The notes under the pieces were generated by a model, which worked only from the letters and a program-made list of their open reading frames with translations, had not been told where the DNA came from and searched no databases. 64,000 nucleotides of DNA from SG8-39 sp041558415 (GTDB lineage Bacteria; Pseudomonadota; Gammaproteobacteria; Burkholderiales; SG8-39): positions 16,048-80,047 of the forward strand of contig JBFFEY010000009.1 in the NCBI GenBank assembly GCA_041558415.1, read 5' to 3'. Shown here one piece after another: positions 25,878 through 33,621 of this stretch. Within the stretch, counting starts at the first letter, position 1, and every line of letters starts with the position of its first letter. A program made the position numbers and the translations under genes.

Positions 25878-26581
25878 GCGCGGCGCTCGCGCAACGCATG
25901 GACGATCCCGCGACGACTCCGGCAGGCGACGTCGTCGACGCGGTGTTCGGGATCGACTGTGCGTGCCTACCGGTCGATCATGCTTGGGCGCTGTCGCAGG
26001 CGATCCAGGCGGTTCTGCCCTGGTTCGTCGACGAGCCGCGCGCCGGCCTGCACACGGTGCACGGTGCGGCCTCGGGCGCGGGCTGGCAGCGACCCGAGGG
26101 CGAGCACGCGCAGCTGCAGCTTTCCCGGCGCACGAAGCTCGTGCTGCGGCTCCCCGTGCATCGCATGGCGGACGCGTCGGCGCTCAGCGGCCGGACGCTC
26201 GATGTCGCGGGCTCTGCGATGCGCGTCGGGCGGCTGTCCGCACGCCCGCTCCTGCGCATCGCGTCGCTCTTCTCGCGCAGCGTGATCTTCGAAGGCGCCG
26301 CCGACGAAACGGCGTTCGTCGCCGCCGCGACCGAGGCACTGCGCGCCCTCGACGTGGAGGCCTCCACGATGCTCTGCGGGCGCGACGTGACGCTCAGCAC
26401 GCCGCAGGGCAGCTACCGCACGCGCAGCCTGATGCTGACCGTCGCGACGCCCGCGCAGTCGCTCGCGCTCCAGCGCGAGGGCCTCGGCGGATCGCGCAAG
26501 CTCGGCTGCGGCGTCTTCATCCCCCACAAGGACGTAGGCGACCTGCGCACTGAGGCGCGCACGCGCGAAGACTGGGACTAG
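25874..26581 (+). CDS. Cas6/Cmx6-like RAMP protein outside any CRISPR locus
   Basis: The 235-residue protein resembles the Cas6/Cmx6 family of CRISPR RNA endonucleases. The C-terminal glycine-rich loop typical of RAMP proteins is visible at residues 203-213 (GLGGSRKLGCG), followed by VFIPHK. The internal segments LDVAGSAMRVGR, RPLLRIASLFSRSVIF and YRTRSLMLTV fit the double ferredoxin fold. His60 and His63 (GLHTVHG) are candidates for a catalytic base. No CRISPR repeats or other cas genes are in the window. Its coupling to a TauD-like gene beside dsr suggests a non-CRISPR RNA-binding role. Family assignment is from memory of motifs and needs a profile search. Confidence 0.62.
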   Translation: MSAALAQRMDDPATTPAGDVVDAVFGIDCACLPVDHAWALSQAIQAVLPWFVDEPRAGLHTVHGAASGAGWQRPEGEHAQLQLSRRTKLVLRLPVHRMADASALSGRTLDVAGSAMRVGRLSARPLLRIASLFSRSVIFEGAADETAFVAAATEALRALDVEASTMLCGRDVTLSTPQGSYRTRSLMLTVATPAQSLALQREGLGGSRKLGCGVFIPHKDVGDLRTEARTREDWD

Positions 26582-26973
26582 CCTTGGCCTTCCGGCGCAC
26601 CCTGCCAGAGCATGTCGTAGCCGAGCTCTTGGGTCTCGGCGCACATCTTCGCCACCGCCTCGAACTTGTTGGAGAACGTGGCGTCGGCGTGCGAGCGCTC
26701 GTGCGCCTCGAAGGAGTGCCAGTAGGTGACGATGACATAGTGCTCGTCGGCGCTCTTCGAGGCGTTGAGCGAGCCTTCCTCGGAGACGAAGCCGGAGAAC
26801 TTGAACACCTGGCCGGCGATGAAGCCGCCCTTGTCGCCGCCGTAGGTCTCCTTGACGACGTTGCACATCTCGCCGACGGCGAGCTCGATGTCCTCGAACG
26901 TCACGCCCGGCTTGAGCTTGACGGTGTTGAACAGCATCTTCGCGCCGAAGGGCAGCGTGATCGGATCGAACAT
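26578..26973 (-). CDS. Dimeric alpha/beta-barrel protein (ABM-like), function unknown
   Basis: The 131-residue protein has the alternating strand and helix pattern of small dimeric alpha/beta-barrel proteins such as antibiotic-biosynthesis monooxygenases. Typical segments are FEDIELAVGEMCNVVKETYG (helix), GFIAGQVFKFSG and HYVIVTYWHSFEAHERSH (strand and His-containing turn). No known active-site set was identified. Its stop overlaps that of the convergent Cas6-like gene within one CTAG. It diverges from the DsrC-like gene at 27049. Confidence 0.6.
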   Translation of the reverse strand: MFDPITLPFGAKMLFNTVKLKPGVTFEDIELAVGEMCNVVKETYGGDKGGFIAGQVFKFSGFVSEEGSLNASKSADEHYVIVTYWHSFEAHERSHADATFSNKFEAVAKMCAETQELGYDMLWQGAPEGQG

Positions 26974-26985
26974 GAGGTTGGCTCC

Positions 26986-27015
26986 TTGCGATGACTTAAG
27001 GGCAGTGCCTATTAG
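26986..27015 (+). promoter_or_regulatory. Possible promoter of the DsrC-like gene
   Basis: TTGCGA at 26986-26991 and TATTAG at 27010-27015 are separated by 18 bases, each matching the sigma-70 boxes at four of six positions. The box lies 34 bases upstream of ATG 27049, in a local AT-rich patch in an otherwise GC-rich window. Confidence 0.35.
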
Positions 27016-27048
27016 ATACGATTTTCTTTTCCGAGTTTAGAGGCGACC

Positions 27049-27390
27049 ATGAATTACGAAGTGAACGGCAAAGTGCTGGAAACCACCGAGAACGGCTTTC
27101 TCGTTTCGCAGGACGACTGGGACCGGGACGTCGCTGAAGTGATCGCGGCGACTGAAGGCCTTACCCTCACCCAGGATCACTGGGACGTGATCGACTACCT
27201 GCGCGAGGCGTTTTTCGAGCATAACGGCGAGCAGCCGAACAACCGCGCGATCCTCAAGGCCATGCAGGAGAAGTGGGCCGGCCGCAAAGTCGACAACAAG
27301 ACGCTGTTCGACCTCTTTCCGGGCAATCCCTCGAAGCAGGCCGGCATGATCGCCGGGCTGCCCGAGAGCATGCGCAAGGGCGGGTACTGA
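27049..27390 (+). CDS. DsrC/TusE-family protein without either functional cysteine
   Basis: The 113-residue protein matches DsrC along its length: NYEVNGKVLETTENGFLVSQ, LTQDHWDVIDYLREAFFEH, and FDLFPGNPSKQAGMIAGLPE. The inner cysteine is glycine (KQAGMIAG) and the tail SMRKGGY has no cysteine, so sulfur carriage by the usual mechanism is excluded. Such cysteine-free DsrC homologues have been proposed to act as regulators. It has its own promoter-like region and is transcribed away from the ABM-like gene, near dsr but outside the operon. Confidence 0.85.
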   Translation: MNYEVNGKVLETTENGFLVSQDDWDRDVAEVIAATEGLTLTQDHWDVIDYLREAFFEHNGEQPNNRAILKAMQEKWAGRKVDNKTLFDLFPGNPSKQAGMIAGLPESMRKGGY

Positions 27391-27474
27391 GGGAGCCGAT
27401 TCGAGCGAGACGCCGGTATTGGCACTCCGGTCGTGCCGCGCCGCGAGTAAGAATTGGTGACAGAATGGGCCGCC

Positions 27475-27729
27475 ATGACCGCGCCCGACTCGACCCTGAT
27501 GACCAAGTACGGCTTCCGCATCCGCACCCGCGGCGGAACGCCAGTCGATAACCTCGCGGTGCAGGCGCGCGACCAGGCTGAGGCCGAGCGCAAGATCAAC
27601 CAGATCTACCCGAGCTGCGAGATTCTCGAGTGCCGGCAAATCCAGTCGGCGATCGGCGACGACGCGCTCAATCTCGATAGCATCATCTCGCTCATCGCGC
27701 GACAGCCGGACGAGAAATCCGACGGCTAG
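27475..27729 (+). CDS. Small conserved hypothetical protein
   Basis: The 84-residue protein (MTAPDSTLMTKYGFRIRTRG.., DQAEAERKINQIYPSCEILEC) is not recognised. It is a small mixed alpha/beta protein with two cysteines in a PSCEILECR segment. A longer reading from TTG 27454 is possible; the ATG is preferred because the upstream seven codons look like leader sequence. The stop overlaps the convergent ParA gene within CTAG. Confidence 0.55.
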   Translation: MTAPDSTLMTKYGFRIRTRGGTPVDNLAVQARDQAEAERKINQIYPSCEILECRQIQSAIGDDALNLDSIISLIARQPDEKSDG

Positions 27730-28502
27730 ACGGGTCGCGCTTCGACGAAGCCGGTCTGCACCAGCTCGTCCACCAGCGCGTCGTAGTTCTGCGCGCCCTT
27801 GCTTTCCGGGGCATGCGCGAACACGTCCTTGCGCACCGCCGGGCTCTCGGCGAGCGCCACGTTCTCCGGGATGCGCGTACGGCAGATCTCGTCGCCATAA
27901 CGCTCGAGCAATGCCTCGTGGATCTGGTGCGATAGCTTGCGCCGGGTGTCGAATCGCGTGACTACGTAGCGGCGCACGACCCGCTTCTTGAGCACGTGCT
28001 CGAGCGCCTTGAGGGTCTTCTCGCTCTGCTGCACGCCCTTGATTGCCAGGAAGTCGGCCGACACCGGGATCAGCACGCGGTCAGCGGCGAAGATCGCCGA
28101 CAGCGACAGCACGCCGAGCATCGGGCAGCAGTCGATGACGATTGGCCGTCCGGTGTTTAGGTTTTCCCGCACAATGCCGTGATTCAGTCGGTTCAGCACG
28201 TTCACCCCTTTGCCGAACTGCGTGTCCACCTTCGACAGCTCGACATGTGCCGGAATCACCAGCCAGCCGCCGGTCGAGGCCCGGATAAGCTGGGTAAGCG
28301 GCTTGGACTGGTGGAAGAAGCCGAACACCGATTCCTCCGAGCGCTCGACGGTGGCGCCGCAGACGTAGGACAAATGGGCCTGGGGATCGAGGTCAATCGA
28401 CAGCGGGTTGTAGCCGCGCCGGGAGAGCGCCGCCGTGAGGTTGAGCGAGGTGGTCGTCTTCCCCACCCCGCCCTTCTGGTTGAAGATCGCGATCTTCACC
28501 AT
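27726..28502 (-). CDS. ParA-family ATPase
   Basis: The 258-residue protein has the deviant Walker A motif KGGVGKTTTSLNL (residues 10-22), the A' motif DLDPQAHLSYV and a Walker B-type PIVIDCCP. ParA/Soj/MinD relatives position DNA or protein complexes along the nucleoid. No parB or plasmid replication gene is adjacent, so chromosome partition is not implied; single ParA-like proteins also place carboxysomes, chemoreceptors and other cargo. Its 5' region (28503-28600) holds a seven-base hairpin, CCGGACC at 28523 and GGTCCGG at 28535. Confidence 0.85.
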   Translation of the reverse strand: MVKIAIFNQKGGVGKTTTSLNLTAALSRRGYNPLSIDLDPQAHLSYVCGATVERSEESVFGFFHQSKPLTQLIRASTGGWLVIPAHVELSKVDTQFGKGVNVLNRLNHGIVRENLNTGRPIVIDCCPMLGVLSLSAIFAADRVLIPVSADFLAIKGVQQSEKTLKALEHVLKKRVVRRYVVTRFDTRRKLSHQIHEALLERYGDEICRTRIPENVALAESPAVRKDVFAHAPESKGAQNYDALVDELVQTGFVEARPV

Positions 28503-29241
28503 GCCGAACGTCCCCCCCCCGGCCGGACCATCGCGGTCCGGTGCCCCAAGGAAATCGTCGAATCAGGGGCTTGCCAACATAATTAATGTACCGCTAAACG
28601 CGCTCGGATCACTCCCGGGGAGTGCATCGAAAAGGCTAAATTTTTATATTGCCCGTCAGCGCCGTTCGGGGCGCGTGCGGCGGCCGGCGAATACTCGCCG
28701 ACGGCACATTCGACGGTCTCTTTTGCGCCGCTTCAAGCCAGCCTTGGCCGTCACCGACCGGCCAGGAGCGGACGGCCGCGCTCGGCTGCGCCCACCCGGC
28801 TGCCACTGGGAGAAAGCCTCGCATGCGCTTCTGATCGCTCGGCCGGTACGCGGGTGATACCTAGGCGCCGCGCCATTTTTAGGTTGGGCCCGCTGGCCGC
28901 GCCCGATCGGCGTCCGAAAGGCTCGTGCGCTTCGGTTCCGTATCGTGCTTCAACGCTTGCGCTTGCAATCGTGTTGACCGCCAAACCGCCATGTCATCCG
29001 GTCACCGCCGGCATTGGTCCGCGGAACAGTGGCCCGCGCTTGTCGCCGCATGGAGGCCGATCGCCCGGCGATAGGAATTCGCACCCCACAGGCTTTTTCA
29101 GGCGCCACCTGGACTGAGCCTCGGGCGCGGGCACTTGCCGGCCGTGCCCGCCGCGGCCGGCACGACGCCGCCCGAACATTGTCAGTTTGCGACTACCGCA
29201 GCTACCCTGGCAGCGGGCCGTATAGGCCTGCGTCGGTATGT
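28503..29241. other. Gene-poor stretch, no gene recognised
   Basis: This 739-base gap lies between the divergent ParA start and the 3' end of the HpxZ-like gene. Open frames here are short and lack recognisable motifs. Features are a small hairpin at 28523-28541, an AT-rich patch near 28575-28650 that may hold the ParA promoter, and an eight-base stem at 29126-29133/29143-29150, which could act as a terminator for the HpxZ-like gene although no T-run follows. A structured RNA cannot be excluded. Confidence 0.5.
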
Positions 29242-29712
29242 TCACGGTGCTGTCATCGTGCTGACGTGAGCAGCGACAATACGCCAGCCCCCGGGAAACC
29301 TAACCCAGGTTTGCATCGTCCGGCCGATCCGGCCACCGCCCGGGACATTGCGCATGGCGACGGTTGCGAAGTCTCTGCCGTAGGTGGTGACAATCACCGA
29401 CTCCCGAACAAGCGACGGCGGCGCGGTGACCGAGGCCCTGTAAGCACGGATCTGCTCAATGCCATACAGATTCTCGGCATTCCCGAAGCGGACTGACGTC
29501 GGACTGTCGAGGAAAAACCGGTTGAGAGACGCGACGTCGTTCGTCAGCAGGGCCCGGTTGTAATCAGCTACCAGCGCTTCGATTTCGCCAACCACTTGCG
29601 GGTCGTTCAACAGATATTCGCTCTGTGCGTGGCTGGTCGCCGTGATGGCAACCGCGCAGAGCGCAGCGCCAAGCAGACCCGAAAACCGATGTTGTGCAGT
29701 CCATTTTTTCAT
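29242..29712 (-). CDS. Exported AtzH/HpxZ-like (SnoaL-fold) protein
   Basis: The 156-residue protein begins with a signal peptide (MKKWTAQHRFSGLLGAALCA..., cleavage expected after ATSHA). The mature part has the cone-shaped SnoaL/DUF3225 fold with family motifs VADYNRALLTNDVASLNRFF, SVRFGNAENLYGIEQIRAYR and TWVRFPGGWRIVAAHVS. Relatives are small subunits of amide hydrolases or allophanate pathways and are cytoplasmic; export is unusual. There is no amidase nearby. Confidence 0.7.
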   Translation of the reverse strand: MKKWTAQHRFSGLLGAALCAVAITATSHAQSEYLLNDPQVVGEIEALVADYNRALLTNDVASLNRFFLDSPTSVRFGNAENLYGIEQIRAYRASVTAPPSLVRESVIVTTYGRDFATVAMRNVPGGGRIGRTMQTWVRFPGGWRIVAAHVSTMTAP

Positions 29713-30056
29713 GTGTCAGACCCGAAAGATAGACGCTGTGCCGGCCTGCAGTGTACTTGCAAAAGAGTATGCAGCGATGCTGCCGGGTAAACTTCATGCG
29801 CGTATAGGAAATTCAAATCCCCTGTTTCGAGCGAGCATCGTTCGCCGAGCCCACGCTCGCGGCGCTCCGGCACTTGAATCGGAACGTGTGCGAGTTCCGG
29901 GCCACGGACCGCCCCTGCTGCGTCCCCCGAATCTCCAAACTTTATTTACCATAAGGCCCCATGCGCGCCGGCCTTGCAGCCGCGGCCACGACCGACCATC
30001 GCCCCAAGCACCGTTCACCGAGCCGAAACACGCCCCAACCACGCGCAATTCGCGGC
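29713..30056. other. Non-coding stretch upstream of the HpxZ-like gene
   Basis: No coding signal is seen in these 344 bases. The sequence is less GC-rich near 29740-29830 and again near 29935-29955. A TTCAAATCC run near 29812 looks like a tRNA T-loop, but no tRNA can be folded around it. The right end runs into a decayed glycosyltransferase fragment. Confidence 0.4.
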
Positions 30057-30317
30057 ATGAGGGCGAAGGGATTTCTTATCCGTCCCGAGCTCGCGTCGCG
30101 CAGCAGCGCCGACCATATCCAGACGGCGATCTCGCTCGCGCGCGATGCGCCGAGGCGGGAATTGATCTGCAGCCGCCTGCTCGCGCGCCCGGCGAGCGCT
30201 CCGCTGTTCGACACCGCGCGCACCGTGCGTGCCCTCGAGCGCGCCTATGATCGGATGTGGTCGATCCGCCAGGCCGGCGAAGTGCCGCGCGCATTCAACG
30301 TCGACGACGCCGGCTGA
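30057..30317 (+). pseudogene. C-terminal remnant of a SPINDLY-type O-GlcNAc transferase-like protein
   Basis: The 86-residue open frame ends with ASAPLFDTARTVRALERAYD and RMWSIRQAGEVPRAF, which closely follows the C-terminus of bacterial TPR/O-linked GlcNAc transferase-like proteins (CPLFDT..F...LE.AY..MW...). The catalytic domain and TPR repeats are missing upstream, where the sequence is non-coding. This is therefore most likely a decayed 3' fragment. Confidence 0.55.
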
Positions 30318-30346
30318 TCGGTCCGCGCGCCGCGCAGCTCAGACCC

Positions 30347-32098
30347 TCAAGTCGTCAGACCGGCCGCGATCATGCAGTCGCGGCAGTGGATCAAGTCGGC
30401 CTCGTTCTGGTAATGCGCGGTCGCCATGACCGCCTCCAGGTCGAGCGCCGGGTCGCGCTTGCGCGCCTCGCTCATGTGCTGCGCCGCCGTCGCGGCATCA
30501 CCGAGCTTCGCGTAACAGGCTGCCAGCATCAGGTGATGCATGACGTCGAGCGGGCTGATGTGGCGCACGGACTGGATCGCCTCGTCATAGCGGTGCGCGG
30601 CGAACTGAGCGCGGCCGAGGTGAGACCAGAAGCGGTCCGGGTGGAACGGGTTCAGGCGCATCGCCTTGCGGATCCACTCGATGCCTTCCTCGGGCTTGCC
30701 GAGCCAGGTCAGCAGCTCGCCGTGCTGCACCACGATCAGGTCGTCGTTCGGGTTCAGGCTGAGCGCACGCTCCTGGTGGTAGATCGCCTTGTCGTGCTGG
30801 TTCTGCACGATGTGCACCGCGGCATAGATGCGGTGCACGTCGCTGTCGTTGTCGTCCAGCGCGAGCGCGGCGTCGAGCTCGCGCACGATGACGTCCTCCG
30901 TCGCCTTGCGGTCGGCGCACCAGCCGTAGCCCCACTGCTGCCCGAGGATGCAGGCCTTCCAGGCATGCGCATGCCCGTACTTCGGATCGAGCTCGATCGC
31001 GCGCTCGGCCAGCTGCAGCGCCGCGGCGTTCTCGTCGCGCTGCGAGCGATGATGGCGGACCTTGGCCGCGAGCAGGCACTCGTAGGCCGCCATGTTGTGC
31101 GTCTGCTTGCGCTCGGCGCGATCGCGCGCCGCCGCCTCGACCCGCCCGGGGAGCGTCGCGACGATCGCGCGCGTCACCTCGTCCTGTATGTCGAAGATGT
31201 CCTCGAGCTGCCGGTCGTAGCGCTCGGCCCAGACGTGGTGGTCCGATTCGCCGTCGATCAGCTGCACCGTGATGCGCACGCGGCTGCCCGCCTTGCGCAC
31301 GCTGCCTTCGACCACGTACTGCACGCCGACCTCGCGCGCCACCTTCTTCACGTCGACCGCCTGGCCCTTCAGCTTGAACGCGGTGTTGCGCGAGATGACG
31401 AACAGCTCCCTGAAGCGCGACAGCTCGGTGAGGATGTCCTCGGTGAGCCCGTCGACGAAGAACTCCTGCTCGGGGTCGCCGCTCATGTTGGTGAACGGCA
31501 GCACGATGATCGAGGGCTTCACCTGCTGCGCCGGCGCGGCGGCGCCTTCGCGCGCCGCGCCGGTGCCGAGCCGCAGGCGATAACAGCGCACCGGAGTCGC
31601 GATGTTCTTCAGCTCGACTTCGCCTGCGTCCTCGAAAACGAGATCGAGCTTGCGCCGCACCTCATCGTGCACCTTCGCCGAAACGCACACGCCGCCGCCC
31701 TCGGCGAGCGCCTCAAGCCGTGCGGCGACGTTCACGCCGTCCCCGTACAGCCGCCCGTCCTCGACGATCACGTCGCCGAGGTTGATCCCCATGCGGAACT
31801 GCATGCGCCGGTTCTCGGGCAGCCGGCCGTTGCGCCGCGCGAGCTCGGCCTGGATGTCGGCCGCCGCCTGCACCGCGTCGACCGCGCTGCCGAACTCGGC
31901 GAGCACGTTGTCGCCCGGCATGTCGACGATCCGCCCGCGATGGTCGGCGACCGAGCTCGAAATGAACGCCCGGTACTCGGCGAGCGTGCGCACAGTCGCC
32001 ACCTCGTCCTCGCCCATCAGGCGGCTGTAGCCGGCGACGTCGGCGCTCAGGAACGCGCCGAGCCGGCGTTGCATCGAAGAATCAGGGGCCTGCGCCAC
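30347..32098 (-). CDS. Class III adenylate/guanylate cyclase with TPR repeats
   Basis: The 583-residue protein has an N-terminal cyclase domain (residues 10-180; LSADVAGYSRLMGEDE with the metal-binding Asp, GDNVLAEFGSAVDAV, RMGINLGDVIVEDGRLYGDG). A TolB-like middle region (PSIIVLPFTNMSGDPEQEFF) follows, then TPR-like helices to the C-terminus. This architecture is common in proteobacteria; the cyclase is predicted to make cAMP or cGMP and the rest to sense unknown partners. No membrane segment is visible. It is monocistronic here. Confidence 0.85.
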   Translation of the reverse strand: MAQAPDSSMQRRLGAFLSADVAGYSRLMGEDEVATVRTLAEYRAFISSSVADHRGRIVDMPGDNVLAEFGSAVDAVQAAADIQAELARRNGRLPENRRMQFRMGINLGDVIVEDGRLYGDGVNVAARLEALAEGGGVCVSAKVHDEVRRKLDLVFEDAGEVELKNIATPVRCYRLRLGTGAAREGAAAPAQQVKPSIIVLPFTNMSGDPEQEFFVDGLTEDILTELSRFRELFVISRNTAFKLKGQAVDVKKVAREVGVQYVVEGSVRKAGSRVRITVQLIDGESDHHVWAERYDRQLEDIFDIQDEVTRAIVATLPGRVEAAARDRAERKQTHNMAAYECLLAAKVRHHRSQRDENAAALQLAERAIELDPKYGHAHAWKACILGQQWGYGWCADRKATEDVIVRELDAALALDDNDSDVHRIYAAVHIVQNQHDKAIYHQERALSLNPNDDLIVVQHGELLTWLGKPEEGIEWIRKAMRLNPFHPDRFWSHLGRAQFAAHRYDEAIQSVRHISPLDVMHHLMLAACYAKLGDAATAAQHMSEARKRDPALDLEAVMATAHYQNEADLIHCRDCMIAAGLTT

Positions 32099-32194
32099 GC
32101 GGGATATCTTACTTCGGATCGCCCGATAAATCCGGGCGCGCGCGCTCGATGACGCTCGGGCGCCCTGCGCCGCTTGCGCTTGGCGCCGCGGGAA

Positions 32195-32326
32195 CTACCT
32201 GCGCTCGGCCGGCTTGGGCACGTTCGGGCAGCTGATCATGCAGATCACTGCGTCGCGCAGCTCGGCATCGGTCAGCCCGACCGTGCCGCCGCGCGGCGGC
32301 ATGCCGCCGTGACCATTGATGACCAC
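32195..32326 (-). pseudogene. Remnant of a small cytochrome c (C-terminal part)
   Basis: Read leftwards from a GTG at 32326, the frame gives VVINGHGGMPPRGGTVGLTD and then AELRDAVICMISCP, matching the methionine-ligand loop and last helix of c5-type cytochromes (..G...MPP.GG...LSD.E...AV.YM). The haem motif CXXCH is absent because the upstream half has been replaced by the S24 gene. Probably a gene fragment left by a deletion. Confidence 0.5.
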
Positions 32327-32349
32327 GCGGCCCCTTGCGCGCCGGGCTT

Positions 32350-32664
32350 TCAGGCGTAGTGCTTGCGCTGTGCGCGGCGTCGGCCCGCGCGCTGCACCAC
32401 GCCGCCGCGAATGGTGTAGGGCGGGACGAGCTCGAAGCCGCCGTACTTCGGATTGAGCGGCTCGAGATATCGGCGCTCGCCGTCCACCACGAGGCGGCGG
32501 AAGAAGATGTCGCCGGCATACTCGACGATCACGTACGAGCCGTGCTTCGCGACGTGGCCGGGGTCGACGATGACGATGCAGCCATCGGGGAACTCCGGCT
32601 CCATGCTGTCGCCGAGCACGCGCAAGGCGTAGGGCTCGAGCTCGCTGCAGGCGCTCTCAGTCAT
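32350..32664 (-). CDS. Orphan S24 (LexA-like) peptidase-domain protein
   Basis: The 104-residue protein consists only of an S24 domain: VLGDSMEPEFPDGCIVIVDP contains the nucleophile Ser in the G-S-M motif. The usual lysine partner lies in a (V/K)KRL context; here the segment reads DIFFRRLVVDG, with arginine in place of lysine. There is no N-terminal DNA-binding domain. It may be an inactive or specialised peptidase, or a fragment of a larger repressor. It overlaps the downstream stop of the hypothetical gene at 32657 by eight bases. Confidence 0.65.
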   Translation of the reverse strand: MTESACSELEPYALRVLGDSMEPEFPDGCIVIVDPGHVAKHGSYVIVEYAGDIFFRRLVVDGERRYLEPLNPKYGGFELVPPYTIRGGVVQRAGRRRAQRKHYA

Positions 32665-32944
32665 CCTGTTTCCCGGGCTTGCGCACCAGCTTTATGGCCT
32701 GCTTTGCGCCCGCCGGCTCGTCGGCGTAGCGCGGGCGCGCGCTCGGGTCGCGGCCCGCGGCTTGCGCAAGCTCGCGCTCGCGCGCGCTGATCAGCGCCAG
32801 GCACTGACGCAGGTCCTCGATGGTCGCGTCCGAGAGCGGGTGGCGCATGCCATGCGGCGTCGCGGTATCGCGGATGACGCCGGCGAGGGTGTGCTTCACC
32901 GCCTGCAGGATCCGCTCTTCCATCGAAAGCTCGGTCTCGCTCAC
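32657..32944 (-). CDS. Conserved hypothetical protein
   Basis: The 95-residue protein is highly charged and helical (MEERILQAVKHTLAGVIRDT, LSDATIEDLRQCLALISARE) with a basic C-terminus KLVRKPGKQDD. I do not recognise it. GTG 32944 is used because it overlaps the stop of the PiuC-like gene as GTGA; an ATG at 32923 would give a form seven residues shorter. It is in the same direction as the oxygenases and the S24 gene. Confidence 0.55.
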   Translation of the reverse strand: MSETELSMEERILQAVKHTLAGVIRDTATPHGMRHPLSDATIEDLRQCLALISARERELAQAAGRDPSARPRYADEPAGAKQAIKLVRKPGKQDD

Positions 32945-33615
32945 AGCTCCGACCACATGCGGATCAGGTTCGAATAGGCGGCGTTCACCTGCGCGGTCTC
33001 CTCGGCATCGGGCGCGGTACGCAGCAGCTTCTCGCGCGCGAGATTGAGGCCGTAGAGTAGCGCACGCCGCGCCGGATCGCGCACCACGCTCTGCACCCAG
33101 GTCACCGCCACGAGGCGCTCGCCGCGCGTCACCGGGCTGACGCGATGGATCGTGCCCGCCGGGTAGAGCACGGCGTCGCCCGCCGGGCGCTTCACGGCCT
33201 GCTCGCCCGATGCGCCGCGGATCACCAGCTCGCCGCCGTCGTAATCCTCGGGCGCGCTGAGAAAAACCGTCACCGCGACGTCCGACCGATACAGTACGCC
33301 GCCCGTGCCCATGATCGCATCGTCGAGGTGCTCGCCGTATTCCATGCCCGGCGCGTAGCGGACGTACAGCGGCGTCGCGGCGTGCAGCGGCAGCGCGCCG
33401 CCGCGATACACCGGGTGGTGCGCGAGTTTTCCCATCACCATCTCGTCGAGGCGCTCGAGCGCGCCGGCACTGCGCTCGGCTTCGAGGTTGTGCTTGACGC
33501 GCCGCGCGGCGGCGCCCGCCGAGGCCTTGCCGTCGACGAAGCGCACCCCCTCGAGCCAGCTGCGCGCGAGCGCGAGCTCGTCAGGTTTGAGGACGCCGGG
33601 AACGATGAGCAGCAT
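32941..33615 (-). CDS. PKHD-type Fe(II)/2-oxoglutarate hydroxylase, PiuC-like
   Basis: The 224-residue protein has the HxD motif in YGEHLDDAIMG and the distal histidine and arginine in GTIHRVSPVTRGERLVAVT, the layout of PiuC/YbiX hydroxylases. The C-terminal helical region (LNLAREKLLRTAPDAEETAQ...) is also typical. PiuC-like proteins are linked to iron uptake through TonB-dependent receptors, but none is adjacent. Its stop is coupled to the small hypothetical gene; the second oxygenase gene upstream ends six bases before it. Confidence 0.85.
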   Translation of the reverse strand: MLLIVPGVLKPDELALARSWLEGVRFVDGKASAGAAARRVKHNLEAERSAGALERLDEMVMGKLAHHPVYRGGALPLHAATPLYVRYAPGMEYGEHLDDAIMGTGGVLYRSDVAVTVFLSAPEDYDGGELVIRGASGEQAVKRPAGDAVLYPAGTIHRVSPVTRGERLVAVTWVQSVVRDPARRALLYGLNLAREKLLRTAPDAEETAQVNAAYSNLIRMWSEL

Positions 33616-33621
33616 GCGGGC

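Noticed and set aside
24000..26600. CRISPR array near the Cas6-like gene
   Set aside because: No regularly spaced direct repeats of 20-40 bases are visible anywhere in this stretch or elsewhere in the window.
29800..29840. Possible tRNA T-arm (TTCAAATCC)
   Set aside because: The flanking bases do not pair as a T-stem and no acceptor or anticodon arm can be found.
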